This document shows positions 25,854 through 34,346 of a stretch of 35,409 nucleotides of DNA, piece by piece. Below the pieces are notes generated by a model. That model was not told the DNA's origin and searched no databases. It saw nothing but the letters and a program-made list of their open reading frames with translations. Position 1 is the first letter of the stretch; every line of letters starts with the position of its first letter. Both the position numbers and the translations under genes were made by a program. Source of the stretch: Planctomycetaceae bacterium (GTDB lineage: Bacteria > Planctomycetota > Phycisphaerae > Sedimentisphaerales > Anaerohalosphaeraceae); NCBI GenBank assembly GCA_021372945.1, contig JAJFTK010000034.1, positions 1 through 35,409 on the forward strand, written 5' to 3'.

Positions 25854-25887
25854 CAAAAAAAGGCCGCACGCCAGAGACGTGCGGCCC
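25854..25887 (-). terminator. Intrinsic terminator of the DUF11 lipoprotein gene
   Basis: On the minus strand a nine-pair GC-rich stem (GGCCGCACG, 25886-25878, with CGTGCGGCC, 25870-25862) closes a seven-base loop and is followed by a run of eight T (25861-25854). It lies 22 bases after the stop codon. It is a textbook rho-independent terminator and the strongest in the window. Confidence 0.93.
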
Positions 25888-25908
25888 TTTCGATCGTTCA
25901 CGCATCAA

Positions 25909-27447
25909 CTATTCATAGAAGTTGGTTGCTTCGGTTTCGCCTACGTCACGTCCGAGCTGATCGGTCCTCATGAGGACCATGAAGCGAGCGTCGGCAGGCT
26001 TGACGGCCTTGACAACCACGCGCCATGTGGCCTTGGCCTTGGGTGCCAGGGTCGCCAGCGGAGCAAACGTCACCTTGCCGCCTTCGAAGGTGCCATTGGT
26101 GGCGCCAGAAGCGCTGACAAACTGCATCGTGTCTTCCAGATTGGCCGTAACGCGGACATTGGTGTCATGAGCCGTTCCCTGGTTGGTCACGGTGATGATG
26201 TAGGTCTCGTTCTGGCCGACAGCGATCGGGTCGGAGACGTCGATAACTTCAAGCAGAACAGCCGGAATACCCTTGATGGCAACCTGAGCGCTGGCGGATA
26301 CGGCCTCGGCGCAAACGGCCGTGGCCTTTGCGGTGTTGGCGAAAGTGCCTTCATTGCCGGGGACATACGAGACCGAAACGGTCTTCTTGGCCTGCGGGGC
26401 CAGGGCGCCAACCTGCCATGTCACAACATTGCCGGCGACAATGCCGCCCTGCGTGGCCTTAATATCGGTGATGCCGGCGGGCAGCGTATCCGTCACGACG
26501 GTATTGTTGGCTGCGGCGTCGCCCTTGTTGGTGACGGTAATATCGTAACTTACCTGGCGGCCAAGATACTCGGATTGACGTCCGACCTTTTCAATGGCCA
26601 GAACCGGCTGGGTTACGACCGTGCTGGTGGTTTCGGACTGGGCCTTGAGATTGCCGTCCGCGGCCGCGAAGGCCTCGTTCTTGAAGGTACCGGTCTTGGC
26701 GGCCTTGGCCACGACGGTCTTGGAGATAGACTGCTGGGGCGCCATGTTGCCCAGAGGCATATCGATCACCTTCTTGCCGTCCTGCGTGGTCAGTCCGTCA
26801 GGCAGGGTATCCGTCAGACGAACGTTGGTGGCCGTCCCAGTGCCCTTGTTGGTAACGGTGAAGGTCAGCGGGATGGGGTCGCAAATCAGGACATTGGCCG
26901 GAGCCGTCTTGGCAATTGCCAGGGCGGGCTGAACGACCTGGGTCTTGGCGCAGGCCAGCATAATATAGGTGGCATCCGCACAAGTCTGTACCGTTCCAAC
27001 CTGCGTGGCGGCGCCTTTGACGACAATCTTCTCAGTGGCGTTGGGGCCAAGCGTATTGAGCTTCCAGCTTACAACACGGCCTTCGAGCGTACCTTCCGGG
27101 CTTGAGCCGGCGTATTTATAATTTTCCGGCAAACGGTCTCGGACGAGGATGTCGCTCAGGGTCTGGCCCGTCAAATTGGTAACATTGATGACATAATCAA
27201 AGGGCTGATTGAGCTGCACGGTTTCCGGCATAACCTTTTCGATCCGCAGCGCACCGCAACCGGAACACAGATAATCCTGTGAAGCCCTGTTGACTGTCGA
27301 AACAGGAACCGGCGCCGGCTTGGGCGCTGGCTTTGCAACCGGCGCAGGAGCAGGAGCGGGAGCGGGTTGGGGCTCAGGCGGAGTGCAGCACGCAACTATC
27401 AGGACCGCCATGAGTGCACACATCATCGTCGTGATCACTTTCTTCAT
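25909..27447 (-). CDS. Cysteine-containing DUF11-repeat lipoprotein (OmcB-like)
   Basis: From the ATG at 27447 (512 residues) the product has a lipoprotein signal with lipobox IVAC (Cys 21, followed by a second Cys) and a Pro/Ala/Lys-rich linker. Four DUF11-type immunoglobulin-like repeats follow (roughly 70-165, 175-270, 280-375, 385-495), each with a motif like YVINVTNLTG, FTVTNKGTG, DITVTNKGDA or ITVTNQGTA. Cysteines occur in CSGCG and in several repeats, recalling the chlamydial 60-kDa cysteine-rich envelope protein OmcB. It is probably anchored in the outer membrane or envelope as a structural or adhesive protein. The start has GGAGG six bases upstream; an earlier TTG at 27465 is unlikely. 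The gene is monocistronic, with its own promoter and terminator. Confidence 0.88.
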   Translation of the reverse strand: MKKVITTMMCALMAVLIVACCTPPEPQPAPAPAPAPVAKPAPKPAPVPVSTVNRASQDYLCSGCGALRIEKVMPETVQLNQPFDYVINVTNLTGQTLSDILVRDRLPENYKYAGSSPEGTLEGRVVSWKLNTLGPNATEKIVVKGAATQVGTVQTCADATYIMLACAKTQVVQPALAIAKTAPANVLICDPIPLTFTVTNKGTGTATNVRLTDTLPDGLTTQDGKKVIDMPLGNMAPQQSISKTVVAKAAKTGTFKNEAFAAADGNLKAQSETTSTVVTQPVLAIEKVGRQSEYLGRQVSYDITVTNKGDAAANNTVVTDTLPAGITDIKATQGGIVAGNVVTWQVGALAPQAKKTVSVSYVPGNEGTFANTAKATAVCAEAVSASAQVAIKGIPAVLLEVIDVSDPIAVGQNETYIITVTNQGTAHDTNVRVTANLEDTMQFVSASGATNGTFEGGKVTFAPLATLAPKAKATWRVVVKAVKPADARFMVLMRTDQLGRDVGETEATNFYE

Positions 27448-27602
27448 AAAAAACCTCCGTTTCAAAAAAATAAAGTTAAATAATTGAAATTACAGTTCGC
27501 TTCTACCTCTGGCCGGGGGGCCGCTGTGCTTGTCGCTTCCCGGCAACAAAGTACATTTTCCTATGCCATAAATCGAGATACTTTTCATAGAACATAAAAA
27601 AA
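27448..27602 (-). other. 5' leader of the DUF11 lipoprotein gene
   Basis: About 150 bases separate the predicted start site from the ATG. Within it GCCGGG near 27546-27541 can pair with CCCGGC near 27520-27515. The remainder to the start is A/T-rich. The long leader could influence mRNA stability of an abundant envelope protein; no riboswitch class was recognised. Confidence 0.35.
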
Positions 27603-27630
27603 AGTTTATCTTCGGATTGAAAATTGTCAA
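27603..27630 (-). promoter_or_regulatory. Promoter of the DUF11 lipoprotein gene
   Basis: On the minus strand a perfect TTGACA (27630-27625) is followed after 16 bases by TAAACT (27608-27603). Transcription would start near 27596. Confidence 0.6.
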
Positions 27631-27746
27631 CCCAAAAAAGATGTAAAAACATTGAAATGCAACTAAATCGGCTACAGCCGCAATGTCGTAATTTGCGTAG
27701 TAAAACTGAGTAAAAAACTATCTTGAAATTAATCAGAGATTGGTAT

Positions 27747-27775
27747 TTGACCAGATCCGGTATTGAACTTATAAT
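27747..27775 (+). promoter_or_regulatory. Promoter of the rmuC operon
   Basis: TTGACC (27747-27752) and a perfect TATAAT (27770-27775) are 17 bases apart, placing the start near 27782, about 18 bases before the rmuC ATG. Confidence 0.75.
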
Positions 27776-27800
27776 GTCGTTTTTGGATAGGTAAAGAGGC

Positions 27801-28838
27801 ATGTCGGACTTTTTAATTGGCATTTCGATTGTACTTCTGGCCGCATTGGGTGTGATCTCCATCATTACGCTGCTTGTCCTGAACAAGAGCAGCAAGGAGT
27901 CAGCAGTGCAAAAAACTCTCATTTCCGTGTTGCAGCAGCAGGTTGAGGGTATCCGGTGCCAGCAGGAAACGCTGAACCAGTCACTGGAGAAGAGCCTGCG
28001 GAGCGGGCAGGAGAATATCAGCAGTTTTCTGAGCAGCAGTCAGCGGACGTTCGGGGAGCTGAAGGAGCAGATCGGCAAGCTGAAAGGCGACAGCGAACAT
28101 CTCTTGCAAATCGGGGCCGATATCCGCACATTGCAGAATATTCTGAAGGCGCCGAAACTGCGGGGGCAGATGGGGGAGTTTTCGCTGGCATCGCTGCTGG
28201 GCCGAATTTTGCCTGCGGACAGTTTCAGCCTGCAGCATAGCTTTGCCAACGGCAAGATCGTGGATGCGATGATCCGGCTGCCTGACTTCGCGGTTTCGGT
28301 AGATGCCAAGTTCCCGCTGTCTGCTTTTGAGCAGATGATGGCGGCGGCGGATGAGAACGAGAAGGTGAGGCTGCGGCGGGTTTTCCAGGCGGATGTGACC
28401 AGGCATATCGACAAGATCGCGCAAAGCTATATCCTGCCGGAAGAGGGAACGCTGGATTTTGCATTGATGTATATCCCGGCGGAAAACGTATATTACGAGA
28501 CGATCATCAAGTGCGATGGCGACCGGGCGGACCTGCTGGAGCATGCGATGAATCGCAAGGTGATCCCGGTGTCGCCGAACCTGCTGTACGCATACCTGAT
28601 GACGATCGTCATGGGGCTGCACGGAATGCAGATCGAGAAAGAGGCGGCAGCGATCCGCGTGAACCTTCAAAAGCTGACGTCGGGGCTGGAAGGATTTGTC
28701 TGCGACTGGGATGTGCTGGGGCGGCACATGCGAAACGCTCAGGGCAAGTACGATGAGGGGCAAAGCAAGCTGATGCAGTTCAAGATGCAGATCGAGAACA
28801 TTCAAAACCATTCGCCGGAACTGGAGTCACAGCCATGA
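27801..28838 (+). CDS. rmuC: RmuC-family DNA recombination protein
   Basis: RmuC proteins are thought to limit DNA inversions at short repeats and have a PD-(D/E)xK nuclease-like core. The 345-residue product has an N-terminal membrane helix (about 5-26), a coiled coil (about 30-100), and the conserved core with GQMGEFSLASLL, VDAMIRLPDFAVSVDAKFPLSAFE and FALMYIPAENVYYE. Membrane anchoring with a cytoplasmic coiled coil is normal for the family. GAGG lies only one base before the ATG, so initiation efficiency is uncertain. Its stop overlaps the SDR start by four bases. Confidence 0.92.
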   Translation: MSDFLIGISIVLLAALGVISIITLLVLNKSSKESAVQKTLISVLQQQVEGIRCQQETLNQSLEKSLRSGQENISSFLSSSQRTFGELKEQIGKLKGDSEHLLQIGADIRTLQNILKAPKLRGQMGEFSLASLLGRILPADSFSLQHSFANGKIVDAMIRLPDFAVSVDAKFPLSAFEQMMAAADENEKVRLRRVFQADVTRHIDKIAQSYILPEEGTLDFALMYIPAENVYYETIIKCDGDRADLLEHAMNRKVIPVSPNLLYAYLMTIVMGLHGMQIEKEAAAIRVNLQKLTSGLEGFVCDWDVLGRHMRNAQGKYDEGQSKLMQFKMQIENIQNHSPELESQP

Positions 28839-29599
28839 TCTATGCGGATCTTAAGGGCAAGCGGGTATTGGTGACGGGGTCGAGCAGCGGGATCGGTGCC
28901 GCGACAGCCGTGATGTTTGCCAAGCAGGGCTGCTTTGTCGGGGTGCATTATTTTCGAACGAAAGAAGGCGGGGAAAAGACGCTGGCCGACGTGCAGAAGC
29001 ACGGCCGGGGGTGCCTGCTGAAGGCGGATATGCGGGATGAAGAGCAAGTCAGGGAGATGATGAGCCAATACGTCAAGGAGGCGGGCGGGCTGGACGTGCT
29101 GGTGAATAACGCCGGAACGCTGCTGGGGCGGGTGGATATCGAGGGGATGAGCATCGAGCATTTCAATGACGAGTTTGCCACAAATGTCCGCAGCGCGTTT
29201 TTGGGGGCGCGCGAAGGGCTGGAATATCTAAAGCAGAGCCGCGGGTGCATCGTCAATATCGGCTCGATCGCCGGGCATCACGGCGGAGGACCCGGCGGAG
29301 GCGTCTATGCGGCGGCCAAAGCGGCGGTGCATACGCTGACGATCGCCATGGCGAAGGAGTTCTCCAAGTACGGGATTCGGGTGAACAGTGTGCTGCCGGG
29401 CCTGATCGAGACGCGGTTCCATGAGAAATTCTCGAGCGCTGAACGCCGCAAGGCGGTCGCGAAGGAAACTCCGCTGGGGCGAAACGGAACGGCAGAGGAC
29501 GTGGCCAAGGCGATCCTGTTTTTGTCGAGCAACGACGCCGCTGGCTTTATCACCGGCGAATACCTCGCCGTCAACGGCGGCCTCTACATGCGTGCGTAA
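28835..29599 (+). CDS. Short-chain dehydrogenase/reductase, FabG-like
   Basis: Classical SDR oxidoreductase of 254 residues. It has the Rossmann motif TGSSSGIG (14-21), NNAG (91-94), catalytic Ser 144, Tyr 158 and Lys 162 (YAAAK), and a C-terminal GEYLAVNGGLYM typical of FabG-like enzymes. The Arg after the second strand (YFRTKE) suggests NADPH preference. The ATG overlaps the rmuC stop as ATGA, so the two are translationally coupled although no functional link is obvious. There is no acyl-carrier or fatty-acid gene nearby, so FabG itself is not implied; the substrate is unknown. Confidence 0.93.
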   Translation: MIYADLKGKRVLVTGSSSGIGAATAVMFAKQGCFVGVHYFRTKEGGEKTLADVQKHGRGCLLKADMRDEEQVREMMSQYVKEAGGLDVLVNNAGTLLGRVDIEGMSIEHFNDEFATNVRSAFLGAREGLEYLKQSRGCIVNIGSIAGHHGGGPGGGVYAAAKAAVHTLTIAMAKEFSKYGIRVNSVLPGLIETRFHEKFSSAERRKAVAKETPLGRNGTAEDVAKAILFLSSNDAAGFITGEYLAVNGGLYMRA

Positions 29600-29655
29600 A
29601 AAATCGTGAAATCACGGATTACAAAGAGGTTAAAAGCGGAAAAAGAAAAAATAAA

Positions 29656-29730
29656 CGCTGATTGCGCTGTCTGCACTGATTTATAAATTTAAAAATCAGC
29701 GTCAATCAGCGGAATCAGTGTTTAAAAAGA
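29656..29730. repeat. TGATT-rich inverted repeat between convergent genes
   Basis: The gap between the SDR gene and mtnP holds CGCTGATTG (29656-29664), which pairs with CAATCAGCG (29703-29711). Inside it, CTGATTT (29676-29682) pairs with AAATCAG (29693-29699). AATCAGTG (29713-29720) could compete for CACTGATT (29674-29681). It may act as a bidirectional terminator for the two convergent operons and belongs to the same style of ten-base GATT elements seen at 8546 and 10291. Confidence 0.55.
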
Positions 29731-29760
29731 TGTGGACAATCCGCAAGTTCCGCGGCTAAA

Positions 29761-30633
29761 CTATTCAAACAAGATTCCGAGTTCTGACTTTTTCTGCGGT
29801 TCGATGGCTTCGGGCTGCGTCCAGACGGCCAGTTTGAGACTTCTCCGGCAATCGCATTTTTCGCTGAACAGCATCCAATCCGTCTGCAACGTCTTTTCAA
29901 TCAGTTCGATAGCATTGCCCGCGGCCTTGTTGAGGTTGCCGATGATCTCGGCCAGCAGGCTTGGTTTGTCCCTACCGGGCTCGTGCTCGCGCCAGCAGTC
30001 ATAGTCGCTGACCAGCGCGATCAGCGCGTAGCACATCTGTGCCTCGCGGGCGAGTTTGGCCTCGGGCAAGGCCGTCATGCCGATCAGGTCGCCGCCCCAC
30101 TGCCGGTGCATGTGCGACTCGGCGCAGGTCGAAAACTGCGGGCCCTCCATGCAGACATACGTGCCGTCCGCATGCGTGACCGTCGAAATCTGCTCGGCGG
30201 CCACCATCAGGCGCTCGCGCAGCCGCTGGCACGTCGGCTGCGCAAACTCCACGTGCACAGCGCCAAACTCGTCAAAGAAGCTGCTCTGTCTACGGAAGGT
30301 CTTGTCGATGAACTGGTCGACAAGCACCAGGTGTCCGGGTTCGATTTCCTGGCGAAGCGAACCAACGGCGCCCGAGGCGATCAGGGTGGTGACGCCCAGC
30401 GATTTAAGGGCAAAGATATTGGCGGCGTAAGGGACACGGCTGGGGTTGAATCGGTGGCCGGAGCCATGACGATTGAGAAAGGCGATGCGGTTTTTGCCAA
30501 GGTCGCCGAGCATGATGGGGCCGGAGGGTTTACCGAACGGCGTGTCCGGATGCTCCTGTGTTTTATGGCGAATATGTTCGGCCAGGGCGTCGCCCAGACC
30601 TGTGCCGCCAATGATGCCAACCAAGCGTTCCAT
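29761..30633 (-). CDS. mtnP: S-methyl-5'-thioadenosine phosphorylase family (MTAP)
   Basis: Purine nucleoside phosphorylase family 2 enzyme, splitting methylthioadenosine (or a purine nucleoside) with phosphate. The 290-residue product has GIIGGTGLGD at the N-terminus, the phosphate-binding RHGSGHRFNPSRVPY, ASGAVGSL, the substrate segment MEGPQFSTCAESHMHR, and IGMTALPEAKLAREAQMCYALIALVSDYDCW with the purine-contacting Asp. GGAAGG upstream supports the ATG. It is the last gene of the selA-selB run, 21 bases after the UGA-containing frame, and probably co-transcribed. A link between methionine salvage and selenium is conceivable but unproven. Confidence 0.9.
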   Translation of the reverse strand: MERLVGIIGGTGLGDALAEHIRHKTQEHPDTPFGKPSGPIMLGDLGKNRIAFLNRHGSGHRFNPSRVPYAANIFALKSLGVTTLIASGAVGSLRQEIEPGHLVLVDQFIDKTFRRQSSFFDEFGAVHVEFAQPTCQRLRERLMVAAEQISTVTHADGTYVCMEGPQFSTCAESHMHRQWGGDLIGMTALPEAKLAREAQMCYALIALVSDYDCWREHEPGRDKPSLLAEIIGNLNKAAGNAIELIEKTLQTDWMLFSEKCDCRRSLKLAVWTQPEAIEPQKKSELGILFE

Positions 30634-30654
30634 CGCAATCCTTCCAGGTACGAG

Positions 30655-30918
30655 TTAAAAACAGGCACTGGCCAGGCTGAGCAGCCAGGGGCTCAGCAGC
30701 AATAGCGCGATGAGCGTAACGAGGACCGCCTTCCAGCGGGGCCGATCCAAAATAATGCCGACGATGCCGAAAACCAGGCCCAGCACGGCACTAAACATTA
30801 AGAGCAACACTCCAAGTGTGCCAAGTGGGTTGCCTCAGCCGGGACGGAAGACGAGCACAAGGGCAAACATTACGCCGGCAACAACCAACAGGTTGATGGC
30901 AATTTTTGTAAATCGCAT
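30655..30918 (-). CDS. Candidate small membrane selenoprotein with in-frame UGA
   Basis: The frame begins at ATG 30918, 31 bases after selB. It runs 27 codons to a TGA at 30837-30835, then continues open for 59 codons to TAA at 30655. Read through, the product has 87 residues and three membrane helices: about 6-23, 36-57 and 66-84. The UGA-encoded residue is number 28, in FRPG-U-GNPLG between helices 1 and 2. Hydrophobic character is equally strong on both sides of the UGA, and both tryptophans in the frame are TGG. A SECIS-like hairpin follows the UGA. Alternatives are a nonsense mutation, a sequencing error, or two separate peptides (a restart at ATG 30798 is possible, with GGAG 11 bases upstream). 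No family was recognised and the start has no ribosome binding site. Confidence 0.6.
30803..30822 (-). promoter_or_regulatory. Bacterial SECIS-like hairpin after the in-frame UGA
   Basis: Counting from the base after UGA, positions 13-16 pair with 29-32 and 17-20 pair with 24-27, with U28 bulged and loop UGG (21-23). This gives eight pairs, one of them G-U. The loop lies about 20 bases after UGA and has G within its first two positions, as in known bacterial SECIS elements. An alternative longer pairing (GCAA with UUGC, CACU with AGUG) also places GG at the loop start. Confidence 0.5.
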
Positions 30919-30949
30919 ATTCAAATCGTACAATCGGGGGCATTTTATG

Positions 30950-32869
30950 TCAACGCGATTCTTTGAGATAGCGGGTGTTGCCGACACGGCGGGTAAAACC
31001 GATCTTGTCCATGTAATCGAGCAAGGGGATGGCGAACTTGCGGGTGGTGTCGATGAGGTATTTGAAATCGACGCTTTCAAGCCGGCCGCTGCCCTTGCCT
31101 TTGACGTGCTCTGCTATGCGGGTCTTGGCCTGCTCGATGGCGTCGCGATGAAAATACATGCCCTGCTCGACACGGAAGAGCGTCTGGTGTTCGACCAGGA
31201 GCTTTAGATTTTTCTCGAGTGCCCCGCTGTCCAGCTTTAGCGCCAAACTGAGCTCATCGAGCGAGGGCGGGCTGAATAAGTTCTTCAGGAAGAGCGATTC
31301 CACTTGCTTGAGAGATTGCTGCTGCTGCAGATCGAGTTGCTCGCGATGAGCAGGCAATGCCAGCCGGTTCTTGACGACTTTTAGTTTATTCTCCTGCACC
31401 ATGCGTTCGATGATGCCCTTGAGAACGGATCTGTTTTCGCTGAATTGAGCAAGCAGCGATTCTTCTTCGATGCCGGGGCTCTGGGGCGAGCGGCTGTGAA
31501 ACTCAGCGACTTTGACAAGGAGCTTGCTTTCGTATTGAGCGAGCGTAGTTTTATGGATGAAGTATTCGCCATTTAAGGCTACGGCGGAACCGGAGACAAC
31601 AAGTGCATCCAACACCGCTTCGACTTTGCGAGGCGATTGTTTGGAATCCGCGGCAATGTCAAGCGGCCTGGCAGCGGCTTGTGACGTATGACGGAGGCAG
31701 TATTCGACAAACGTCTCAGGTCGGCAAACCGCTTTCTCGCGAAGACGCAGGTCGTCCAAAACGTCCGGTTTGGGTTTGATGCGATGGTCAGAAGCGTCGA
31801 TGATGAAGCCGCCCGCGATGGTGCGCATAGGGCTCAGGTCGCGCAGAATAAAGCGGTCGTTAGGACCGGCGACGAGCGGCTGCTCGGTGCGGAACTGGAC
31901 TAGCATGGAGTTCTCACGCGACGCTTCTTCGAGCGGGTAGGCGGCGGCGGTCACTTCACTGGTGCCGGTGTGGAACTTGTATAGCCGGCCGTTCTTTAGC
32001 GGCTTGACGGAACTGTCCAGGAGCCGGACACTACACAGGAACCAATGTTGGGGTTTGAAAAACCCGCCGTTCGTAAGGACATCCCCCCTGCTGACACTTT
32101 GGGCGTCGATTTGCGGCAGGTTAATGGCGGCACACTGGCCGGAGCGGACGAGGTTGGAGTCTTTGCCATAGACTTGGATGGCCCGAATGCGGCTTTGGAC
32201 GCCCGCGGGCAAGAGGGTCAATTCATCGCCGACGGAGGCCGAACCGCTTGCCGGAATGCCGCTAACGATGGTGCCAAAGCCTTTGAGCGAGAAGGCGCGT
32301 TCGATGGGCATGCGGAAGATGCCTTCGACATCGCGCGGCCGCACGCGGCCGATCAGGTCCTTCAGTGATTTGTAGAAATTATCAAAACCTTCGCCGGTGA
32401 TGTTGGAAAGCGGGCAGATGGAGGCATTTTCCAGAAAAGTGCCGCGCAGAAACAACCTGAGTTCATCCTGTACCTGTTTGAGGCGATCCGGCGTAACGAT
32501 ATCGATTTTGGTCATAGCCACAAGCCCGTGCTGAACGCCCAGCAGCGTCAGGATGTCGAAATGTTCGCGGGTCTGCGGCATGATGCCGTCATCGGCGGCG
32601 ACCACGAAGATAACGCCGTCGATCCCGGTGGCGCCGGCGACCATGGTCTTGATGAAATTCTCGTGGCCGGGCACATCGACGATGCCGACCTCGAGATCGC
32701 CCAGGCGGCACGGCGCAAAGCCCAGTTCGATGCTCATGCCGCGTTCTTTTTCCTCTTTGAGGCGGTCGGTCTCGCAGCCGGTGAGCAGACGGACAAGGGC
32801 GGTCTTGCCGTGGTCAATGTGACCGGCGGTGCCAAGGGTAACATTAATCTGGGCGATGGCGGTTGTCAT
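30950..32869 (-). CDS. selB: Selenocysteine-specific translation elongation factor SelB
   Basis: GTPase that carries Sec-tRNA(Sec) to ribosomes paused at UGA and binds SECIS RNA. The 639-residue product has G1 [11 protein letters not shown] (13-23), the [12 protein letters not shown] switch I, G3 DVPGHE (65-70) and G4 TKID (120-123). Beta-barrel domains 2 and 3 follow, then a C-terminal third with winged-helix repeats that contact mRNA (last part ...[27 protein letters not shown], split here only for length). RGMSIELGF distinguishes SelB from EF-Tu. The start lies two bases after the selA stop. Its presence implies that the cell makes selenoproteins. Confidence 0.97.
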   Translation of the reverse strand: MTTAIAQINVTLGTAGHIDHGKTALVRLLTGCETDRLKEEKERGMSIELGFAPCRLGDLEVGIVDVPGHENFIKTMVAGATGIDGVIFVVAADDGIMPQTREHFDILTLLGVQHGLVAMTKIDIVTPDRLKQVQDELRLFLRGTFLENASICPLSNITGEGFDNFYKSLKDLIGRVRPRDVEGIFRMPIERAFSLKGFGTIVSGIPASGSASVGDELTLLPAGVQSRIRAIQVYGKDSNLVRSGQCAAINLPQIDAQSVSRGDVLTNGGFFKPQHWFLCSVRLLDSSVKPLKNGRLYKFHTGTSEVTAAAYPLEEASRENSMLVQFRTEQPLVAGPNDRFILRDLSPMRTIAGGFIIDASDHRIKPKPDVLDDLRLREKAVCRPETFVEYCLRHTSQAAARPLDIAADSKQSPRKVEAVLDALVVSGSAVALNGEYFIHKTTLAQYESKLLVKVAEFHSRSPQSPGIEEESLLAQFSENRSVLKGIIERMVQENKLKVVKNRLALPAHREQLDLQQQQSLKQVESLFLKNLFSPPSLDELSLALKLDSGALEKNLKLLVEHQTLFRVEQGMYFHRDAIEQAKTRIAEHVKGKGSGRLESVDFKYLIDTTRKFAIPLLDYMDKIGFTRRVGNTRYLKESR

Positions 32870-32871
32870 GG

Positions 32872-34284
32872 TCAGGCCAGTGTTTGAGTGAATGCTTCGA
32901 TGACGATCTGCAGGTCGCCATCGAGCAGGGTTCGCGGATCGAGCAGAAGTTTTTCGTCATGGATCCGCGCAAAGACGGGCGTTTTGTGTTGGCGAAGGCG
33001 CTTGGCTAATTCCATGCTGCTGAATTTATCGACTGTGACCGCGATAAGGCGCGTGGGCAGGTTTTGCGCAGGCAATGAACCGCTGCCAGTTTCGGAAAAG
33101 CCGTCGAGAAGTTCGACCTCCGCAGCCGGGCAGGCCTTTTTAAGTTTTGCGGCAAGGTCCAGGGCCTGGGCGCTAATGGACTCAAGCGGTCTTAGCAGCA
33201 TTTGCAGCGTGGGGACCTCATTCAAGGCGGTTTGCTCATTCAGGAAGAGCTTGAGCGTCGCCTCGAGCGCGGCCAGTGTGAGCTTATCCACGCGAACAAT
33301 GCGGGCAAACTGGTTCTTGCGGGCCTTTTGAATGATCGCCGCTCGCCCGAGAATGATCCCCGCCTGTGGTCCGCCGATGAGTTTATCGCCGCTGCTGGTG
33401 ATGACATCGGCGCCCGCCTGGACGGATTCGAGCAGAGTGGGTTCCTTTTCAAAGCCATATTTCGAGAAATCAATCAGGGACCCGGCGCCGACATCGTCAA
33501 AGAGGACGAGGTTTTTGGAGTGGGCCAGTTCGACCAGGTCCCCAAGCGGCACCTCGCTGGTAAAGCCCACGACCTTATAATTGCTCGGATGCACCCGCAG
33601 GATCGCGGCGGTGTTTTCGGTAATGGCGTTTTCATAATCGCGCAGATGCGTTTTGTTGGTGGTGCCGACCTCGACGAGCTTTGCCCCGCTGAATGCCATC
33701 ACGTCCGGCAGGCGGAAGGAGCCGCCGATCTCGACAAGCTGACCGCGCGAGACGATGACCTCTTTGCCGCAGGCAATGGTGTTGAGGATGAGCGCCGTGG
33801 CGGCGGCGTTGTTGTTGACGACCATGGCGGCAGGCGCGCCGGTCAGGATCTGCAGAAGCTGCTCGACGCGTTCGTCACGGCGGGAGCGTTTGCCGTCTTC
33901 AATACCTACCTGAAGCAGCGAATAGCCGGCCAGTTCCTGCTGGATCTGCCGCATGGCCGCCGCAGGAAGAACCGCCCTGCCGAGCCCGGTATGCAGGATA
34001 ATTCCGGCGGCGTTGACGACTTTTTGATAATGTGTTTTTGAGAACTCGGTTATACGAGAGACGGCCAGGTCGATCACGCAGCGTTCGATGTCTTGGCAGT
34101 CGTTTGTGCCGTCGAGGATCGACTGGCGCGTTTCGGCGATGGCGCGGCGGATCATTTCAACGGCGACGAGCCTTGAACAACAGCCAAGGCACTGCTGGAG
34201 ACGGCTGTCCTGAAGGACGGCATCGACGGATGAAATCTGCCGGAGTTGCTGCTGTTGTGAATGCCCCATATCAGGCCTTTTCAT
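32872..34284 (-). CDS. selA: L-seryl-tRNA(Sec) selenium transferase SelA
   Basis: PLP enzyme that converts seryl-tRNA(Sec) to selenocysteyl-tRNA(Sec) with selenophosphate. From ATG 34284 (470 residues) the N-terminal domain reads LRQISSVDAVLQDSRLQQ, followed by NAAGIILHTGLGRAVLP, GKRSRRDERVEQLLQ, NNNAAATALIL, VSRGQLVEIGGSFRLPDVM, LFDDVGAGSL and SSGDKLIGGPQAG with the PLP lysine near 301. The frame is open 65 codons further up to 34479, but that extension overlaps the prepilin gene and is Arg-rich, unlike SelA. ATG 34269, with AAAAGG upstream, is an alternative start. No selC tRNA gene was found in the window. Confidence 0.96.
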   Translation of the reverse strand: MKRPDMGHSQQQQLRQISSVDAVLQDSRLQQCLGCCSRLVAVEMIRRAIAETRQSILDGTNDCQDIERCVIDLAVSRITEFSKTHYQKVVNAAGIILHTGLGRAVLPAAAMRQIQQELAGYSLLQVGIEDGKRSRRDERVEQLLQILTGAPAAMVVNNNAAATALILNTIACGKEVIVSRGQLVEIGGSFRLPDVMAFSGAKLVEVGTTNKTHLRDYENAITENTAAILRVHPSNYKVVGFTSEVPLGDLVELAHSKNLVLFDDVGAGSLIDFSKYGFEKEPTLLESVQAGADVITSSGDKLIGGPQAGIILGRAAIIQKARKNQFARIVRVDKLTLAALEATLKLFLNEQTALNEVPTLQMLLRPLESISAQALDLAAKLKKACPAAEVELLDGFSETGSGSLPAQNLPTRLIAVTVDKFSSMELAKRLRQHKTPVFARIHDEKLLLDPRTLLDGDLQIVIEAFTQTLA

Positions 34285-34346
34285 TGAAAGCTTTTGAGTA
34301 ATGGTTGAGTTTAAGGTGCGATCGACACGACCACCGGTGTGCTGCC

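Noticed and set aside
25828..27105. 425-codon plus-strand frame opposite the DUF11 lipoprotein
   Set aside because: It is a Gly-rich mirror of a repetitive coding strand with the typical antisense composition. The minus-strand gene has signal peptide, promoter, ribosome binding site and terminator.
30835..31080. 81-codon minus-strand frame ending at the in-frame UGA
   Set aside because: Its first 54 codons overlap the end of selB in another frame and look non-coding; only the part from ATG 30918 has protein-like character.
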